Source of the DNA: JAKFYM01 sp964416595
Lineage (GTDB): Bacteria > Bdellovibrionota > UBA1018 > CAIPTA01
Reading direction: 5' to 3'
Length of the DNA: 64,000 nt
Assembly: GCA_964416595.1 (NCBI GenBank)
Contig: CAYQES010000012.1
Location: 1-64,000, forward strand
In this document: in pieces, positions 61,181 through 64,000 of the stretch
Layout of the letters: every line of letters begins with the position of its first letter
Position numbering within the stretch: the stretch's first letter is position 1
Program-made: the position numbers and the translations under genes
The notes under the pieces: generated by a model
What the model was told of the DNA's origin: nothing
Seen by the model: the letters and a program-made list of their open reading frames with translations, nothing else
The model's database searches: none

Positions 61181-61624
61181 AAATACATTCCGAGTCGGTG
61201 TCATTTTGACCACGCGCGCCGTTTGTGGTTGCAGAATGCACTGGCCCTTTTGACGCTTTCTAGCCCCAACTGCCAACAGATTTGCCTACTTACGCATCGC
61301 CTTATTCCTGGCACAACCGCTGCTATATCAGTTTGTAGAGGCGGCCATAGGGGCCGGTTAAAAGATGGCACAAAAACCAAAATTCTATCGTTTAGGAATC
61401 ACGGAACGCGACGCCAGCCGGCAATTGGTTTGGACCATGGGCTGGGCGTTTTTCATGCTAGTGATTTCCGTTATTTCTTTTTTCTAAATCTTTTCCAGGA
61501 TGGATAGATACGAGAGAAGGAGTTCTCAAAAATTCCACTCAAAACTAATAGCTTTTGCCTCCGATCGGGGGAGAAGAGGCAAAGGGAGCTTGCAAGGATG
61601 TAGGCTTGGAGCGCCAAGGATTGG
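61181..61624. other. 444-base gap with one small ORF and a hairpin
   Basis: Apart from the 40-codon ORF at 61365-61487, the region shows a hairpin at 61554-61583 (TTTGCCTC pairing with GAGGCAAA, 14-base loop) without a T run on either strand, and nothing else I can interpret. Confidence 0.5.
61365..61487 (+). CDS. Possible 40-residue single-span membrane protein
   Basis: The 40-codon frame has a basic, polar first half (MAQKPKFYRLGITERDASRQ) and a hydrophobic second half (LVWTMGWAFFMLVISVISFF) long enough to span the membrane once, which by the positive-inside rule would put the N-terminus in the cytoplasm. The start is preceded by GGGCCGGTTAAAAG, a poor ribosome site. The sharp split between polar and hydrophobic halves argues for a real gene, but there is no comparison to confirm it. 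Confidence 0.4.
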   Translation: MAQKPKFYRLGITERDASRQLVWTMGWAFFMLVISVISFF

Positions 61625-62506
61625 TTAGTCTCGTTTAGGACGGGTGGGCGCCTTCAACTGAGGAATAGGGTCATTCTCAGTGGAAGGTTGTGCAGTGGGG
61701 CTGGAGGGGTCTGGGAGGCGAAAGTTTTCCAGACCCCTCATTTTTTCTGGGCCGATCAGCACCAGCAGAATTGCGGCAATCGCCAGGAAACCAATCACGC
61801 TAGATATAATTATAAATTGTTTAGAAACCGTTAGCTGCACATTGAAGGATTTTGGTGCATTGGAATCTATTGGTGGATTTGCAATCGGAGTGGACGGAAT
61901 AAAAATCGGAGGCGCTTCTTTAGGGATGCGTAAGCTTGTTGGTGGATGGGCTTCTTGTTCTTTACGGCTCCAATCCCGCAGACTTTCCAATAAAGACAAA
62001 GCGTCACTGGCTTCGATTTCCTGGGGAGCTAGGCGAGTAGGGGCCGCAGGAATGGGGGCAGATACAGTTGCAGATTTAGCACTTCTCTTTTTTTGGGGCG
62101 GCCGCGCTTTTGGTTTGGGTGTTTTTTTAATAGGCTCCACTGGAGCGACTTCCATTATTGGAGCTTGGATGGGATCTGGTTCTTTTTCTTCAATGATTTC
62201 TGCTTTTACTTCTTCCACTACAGGTTCAGGGGCGGTTGGTAGGGGCGACCGCTTTTTTTTCCACAAAAATTGCGGGGGAACGGGAGCTTGTAAGAGCGGC
62301 TGTTCGGGTGCCACAAAAAGATTTTGGAATTCTGGTTGGGAACCTAGAGGGCGCCAGGCGGGGTTGCTTGCGGAGGCCAATTTGCATTCGGCGCTTAGCT
62401 CTTTTTTTTGCACACTGGATTTTACCTGTTCGCTGGTGAGGGGGCCTAAGGTGTGACCACGAAAGCGCACAAACCAATGTTGTTCCTGTTGCTGGTTCAT
62501 AACCAT
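61625..62506 (-). CDS. GYF_2-domain protein with a proline-rich linker and membrane helix
   Basis: A 293-residue protein. Residues 8-65 form a GYF_2 domain (WFVRFRGHTLGPLTSEQVKSSV, then AWRPLGSQPEF), a small fold that binds proline-rich or other peptides and is common in bacterial membrane proteins. A long Pro/Lys/Ala-rich linker (KPKARPPQKKRSAK) and a second Pro-rich part precede a membrane helix (FIIISSVIGFLAIAAILLVLIG, about residues 231-252). So the GYF_2 domain is cytoplasmic and only about 40 residues lie outside. GYF_2/membrane proteins are frequent in delta-type proteobacteria; the role is unknown. Confidence 0.75.
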   Translation of the reverse strand: MVMNQQQEQHWFVRFRGHTLGPLTSEQVKSSVQKKELSAECKLASASNPAWRPLGSQPEFQNLFVAPEQPLLQAPVPPQFLWKKKRSPLPTAPEPVVEEVKAEIIEEKEPDPIQAPIMEVAPVEPIKKTPKPKARPPQKKRSAKSATVSAPIPAAPTRLAPQEIEASDALSLLESLRDWSRKEQEAHPPTSLRIPKEAPPIFIPSTPIANPPIDSNAPKSFNVQLTVSKQFIIISSVIGFLAIAAILLVLIGPEKMRGLENFRLPDPSSPTAQPSTENDPIPQLKAPTRPKRD

Positions 62507-62531
62507 ATTTTTATCTTACCCCTCCTCGGGC

Positions 62532-62562
62532 AAAAAAAAAGCTCCGCCGGGGGGCGGAGCTT
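62532..62562 (-). terminator. Terminator after the outer-membrane-type protein
   Basis: On the minus strand AAGCTCCGCC pairs with GGCGGAGCTT around a four-base loop and is followed by nine T. It lies 31 bases after the stop at 62593 and is the strongest terminator in the window. Confidence 0.92.
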
Positions 62563-62592
62563 CGATTCCAGTGGGTTTTGGAGGGGAATCTT

Positions 62593-63507
62593 TTAGAGGA
62601 AGGTGTAAGCGGCGATTAAACCGAGCTTCGTATTTTTAGCTTCCTTCATCCGGGGAGGAGTTTCCGTATAAGGGTTCAAAAGAAGCTGTTTGGTCAGCTG
62701 TAAGTTGGCGCCCAGGGAAACCACGTCGTTGTCTTTCCACTTGCCCCAGCTGTTACTGGTTTTGTGGGTGTTATGGTACATCACCATAGCGTACTCCACA
62801 TAGCCTTCCACTTTGCTGTTAAAGGCGTAAGCCAAAATGGGGTCGAATACGAAGATCATATCTTCACGGTTGGCAGATCTATTCGCCAGGATACGAGCTT
62901 GGTCAGAGCGAGAGGCAATTCGGTATTGCAACAAGCTCTGGGCAGTGAAGCTCAACGCGCCATCCAACCAGGTTTTAGAGGGATTCACATACAAACGCAC
63001 TTGGCCGCCGCCATTATCTTTTGCGGAAGCAGCACGAACTTTAGCTTTTGTGGCATGGCTAAAGGGAGCGTAGTAACGGATATAGCCGGAGAGGTTAAAT
63101 CCGTAGCGTTCGTTTTTCAAAATGCTGGAGTTGCTGAAAGTAAGATAGGGGTCCGTGCCTACGAAGGGATCTACAATAGCAGAGGGAACTTCATCGATGG
63201 TTTGGCTGAAAACTTGGGTAGCGGATACTTTCCATTTGCTGCCTAGTTTATAACCTACGATTCCGTAGTGGAGGATATTGAGGTTGGTGCCGGTGCCATT
63301 CGCGTCTCCACCATCAATGCCGTATACTGTTGGCCCCGTGAGCCAGGCTTGGTAAGTGGCAGTCACATTCTTGCCGAGGGTTTGCAAAATATTGCTAGAA
63401 GAGCTTTGGGTTGCTGGCGCGGAAGCCGCGCTGCTATCGGCCCAGGCACTATTGGTGATGGCCAAAATTCCCACAAGAGAAAGGCCAAGGATCTTTTGAA
63501 TAAACAT
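62593..63507 (-). CDS. Putative outer-membrane beta-barrel protein
   Basis: A 304-residue protein with signal peptide (MFIQKILGLSLVGILAITNSAWA). The rest is a series of amphipathic strands with alternating aromatic residues (LNILHYGIVGYKLGSKWKVSATQVF, YGFNLSGYIRYYAPF, GALSFTAQSLLQYRIAS, EGYVEYAMVMYHN, VVSLGANLQLTKQLLLNPY) and ends GLIAAYTFL, close to the aromatic C-terminal signature of barrel proteins. It stands alone between a strong terminator and a 270-base upstream region. A porin-like or uncharacterised outer-membrane protein is likely. Confidence 0.7.
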   Translation of the reverse strand: MFIQKILGLSLVGILAITNSAWADSSAASAPATQSSSSNILQTLGKNVTATYQAWLTGPTVYGIDGGDANGTGTNLNILHYGIVGYKLGSKWKVSATQVFSQTIDEVPSAIVDPFVGTDPYLTFSNSSILKNERYGFNLSGYIRYYAPFSHATKAKVRAASAKDNGGGQVRLYVNPSKTWLDGALSFTAQSLLQYRIASRSDQARILANRSANREDMIFVFDPILAYAFNSKVEGYVEYAMVMYHNTHKTSNSWGKWKDNDVVSLGANLQLTKQLLLNPYTETPPRMKEAKNTKLGLIAAYTFL

Positions 63508-63777
63508 TGTTTAGGTCCCTCCAAGAACGAAAGTCGAATTTTGCTTGTACTCCACCACGGAGTTGCAGCGTATTCTGCCGCATGAGCAAACCTCATGCCA
63601 TGCAATATTGCTGCAGAGTATAATCATAAAGATCAATAAAAATAAAGATTTTGTGAGAAACAAGCTCTAACAAGCGATACTAATCCTCAAGCAATACTGT
63701 AATTTCTACCATATTTTTGGTGTGGTCCGGGGGAGAGGAGCCATTTCGAACCCACTTTGGAGGCAAGCTTCGCTATC

Positions 63778-64000
63778 ATGATGGCATTGGAACCAAAATC
63801 TCATAAATCCCGCGTTTTGGTGATCCGCCTCAGCTCGTTAGGAGATGTGGTGCTGGCTAGTTCCGTGGTGGCGCCTTTAACGGCCGCGGGTTTTGAGGTT
63901 TGTTTGCTCACCAAAAAGGCTTTTGCTCCTTTATGGGAAGGCTTGCCCGGAGTTGAGGTGCGAGCTTTTGATAAAAGCCAGGGAGAAGCAAGGGCCCGGG
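63778..64000 (+). CDS. Glycosyltransferase family 9 (heptosyltransferase), 5' part
   Basis: The first 74 codons of a gene that runs off the window. RVLVIRLSSLGDVVLASSVV is the N-terminal signature of GT9 heptosyltransferases (WaaC/WaaF), which add ADP-heptose to the LPS inner core. The hldD gene at 9925 makes the donor sugar. ATGs at 63778 and 63781 are both possible starts; GGAGG lies about 14 bases upstream, slightly far. Confidence 0.85.
   Translation, partial: MMALEPKSHKSRVLVIRLSSLGDVVLASSVVAPLTAAGFEVCLLTKKAFAPLWEGLPGVEVRAFDKSQGEARAR

Noticed and set aside
61554..61583. Hairpin TTTGCCTC/GAGGCAAA near the GYF_2 gene end
   Set aside because: It lies about 40 bases beyond the GYF_2 stop on the minus strand but has no T tract, so termination is not supported.
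1..64000. CRISPR arrays, insertion sequences, prophage or rRNA genes
   Set aside because: I saw no regularly spaced direct repeats, transposase or phage structural motifs, or rRNA signature sequence in the window.

Overview
The window is a 64 kb piece of a Gram-negative bacterial chromosome. It carries LPS heptose genes, outer-membrane and lipoprotein genes, a membrane-bound SdhCAB complex and many exported proteins. The closest overall match by family content is the Bdellovibrionota (Bdellovibrio-like, formerly deltaproteobacterial) group: many signal-peptide proteins of unknown function, secreted HExxH proteins, a b558-type SdhC, a class I fructose-bisphosphate aldolase and a compact set of nucleotide-salvage genes. 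That assignment is an inference from gene content, not from a marker-gene comparison. A run of ten N at 9354-9363 shows this is a draft scaffold. Coding density is about 95 %, and many neighbours share ATGA, GTGA or TTGA stop/start overlaps.

Layout. 0-4.9 kb: two convergent secreted HExxH proteins, an SPFH/prohibitin-like protein coupled to a tiny membrane protein, and proC. 4.9-5.8 kb: two small secreted proteins diverging from a Fur-like box. 5.8-9.85 kb: an accessory stretch ending at tRNA-Ala(UGC), with a TPR protein, two paralogous small zinc-ribbon proteins, an SLT-domain protein with an exported partner, and a RelE-like toxin/antitoxin pair cut by the assembly gap. 9.9-14.9 kb: hldD, prfB with its programmed +1 frameshift, a large exported Ala/Gly-rich protein, and two tandem 141-residue exported proteins. 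15-23.4 kb: a heparin-lyase-like protein, a pyrimidine/purine salvage run (tdk, upp, hpt), a GHMP kinase, a DUF429 protein and an Opp-type importer without ATPase genes. 23.4-34.4 kb: housekeeping genes (TIGR01777 epimerase, trmB-like, flippase-like LPG-TM protein, fbaB, fatty acid desaturase, cysS, metF-like, sdhCAB).

34.4-40.4 kb: exported proteins, a Fur-box-controlled 37-residue lipoprotein with an alpha/beta hydrolase, a zinc-finger methyltransferase with a DCC-family protein, an ankyrin protein, and iscS with an A-type carrier. 40.5-49.3 kb: ftsH, then the c-di-AMP/cell-wall run cdaA-cdaR-glmM-acpS, and nnr. 49.3-58.4 kb: hrpB, tsaE, then an iron-sulfur/tRNA-thiolation operon (IscR-like regulator, second cysteine desulfurase, mnmA, mtaB) running by overlap into MlaC-like and TolC-like envelope genes. 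58.5-64 kb: inositol-3-phosphate synthase with a class III aminotransferase, a GYF_2 protein, an outer-membrane-type protein and the start of a heptosyltransferase.

The observations most worth following are the IscR homologue that keeps its DNA-reading residues but has no cysteine at all, together with an Isc-type box upstream; two Fur-like boxes in front of unknown exported proteins (one a 37-residue lipoprotein); the MlaC/TolC pair coupled to tRNA-modification genes; the SLT protein with an exported partner beside a tRNA; and the inositol-phosphate synthase/aminotransferase pair. I saw no CRISPR array, insertion sequence, prophage or rRNA gene.
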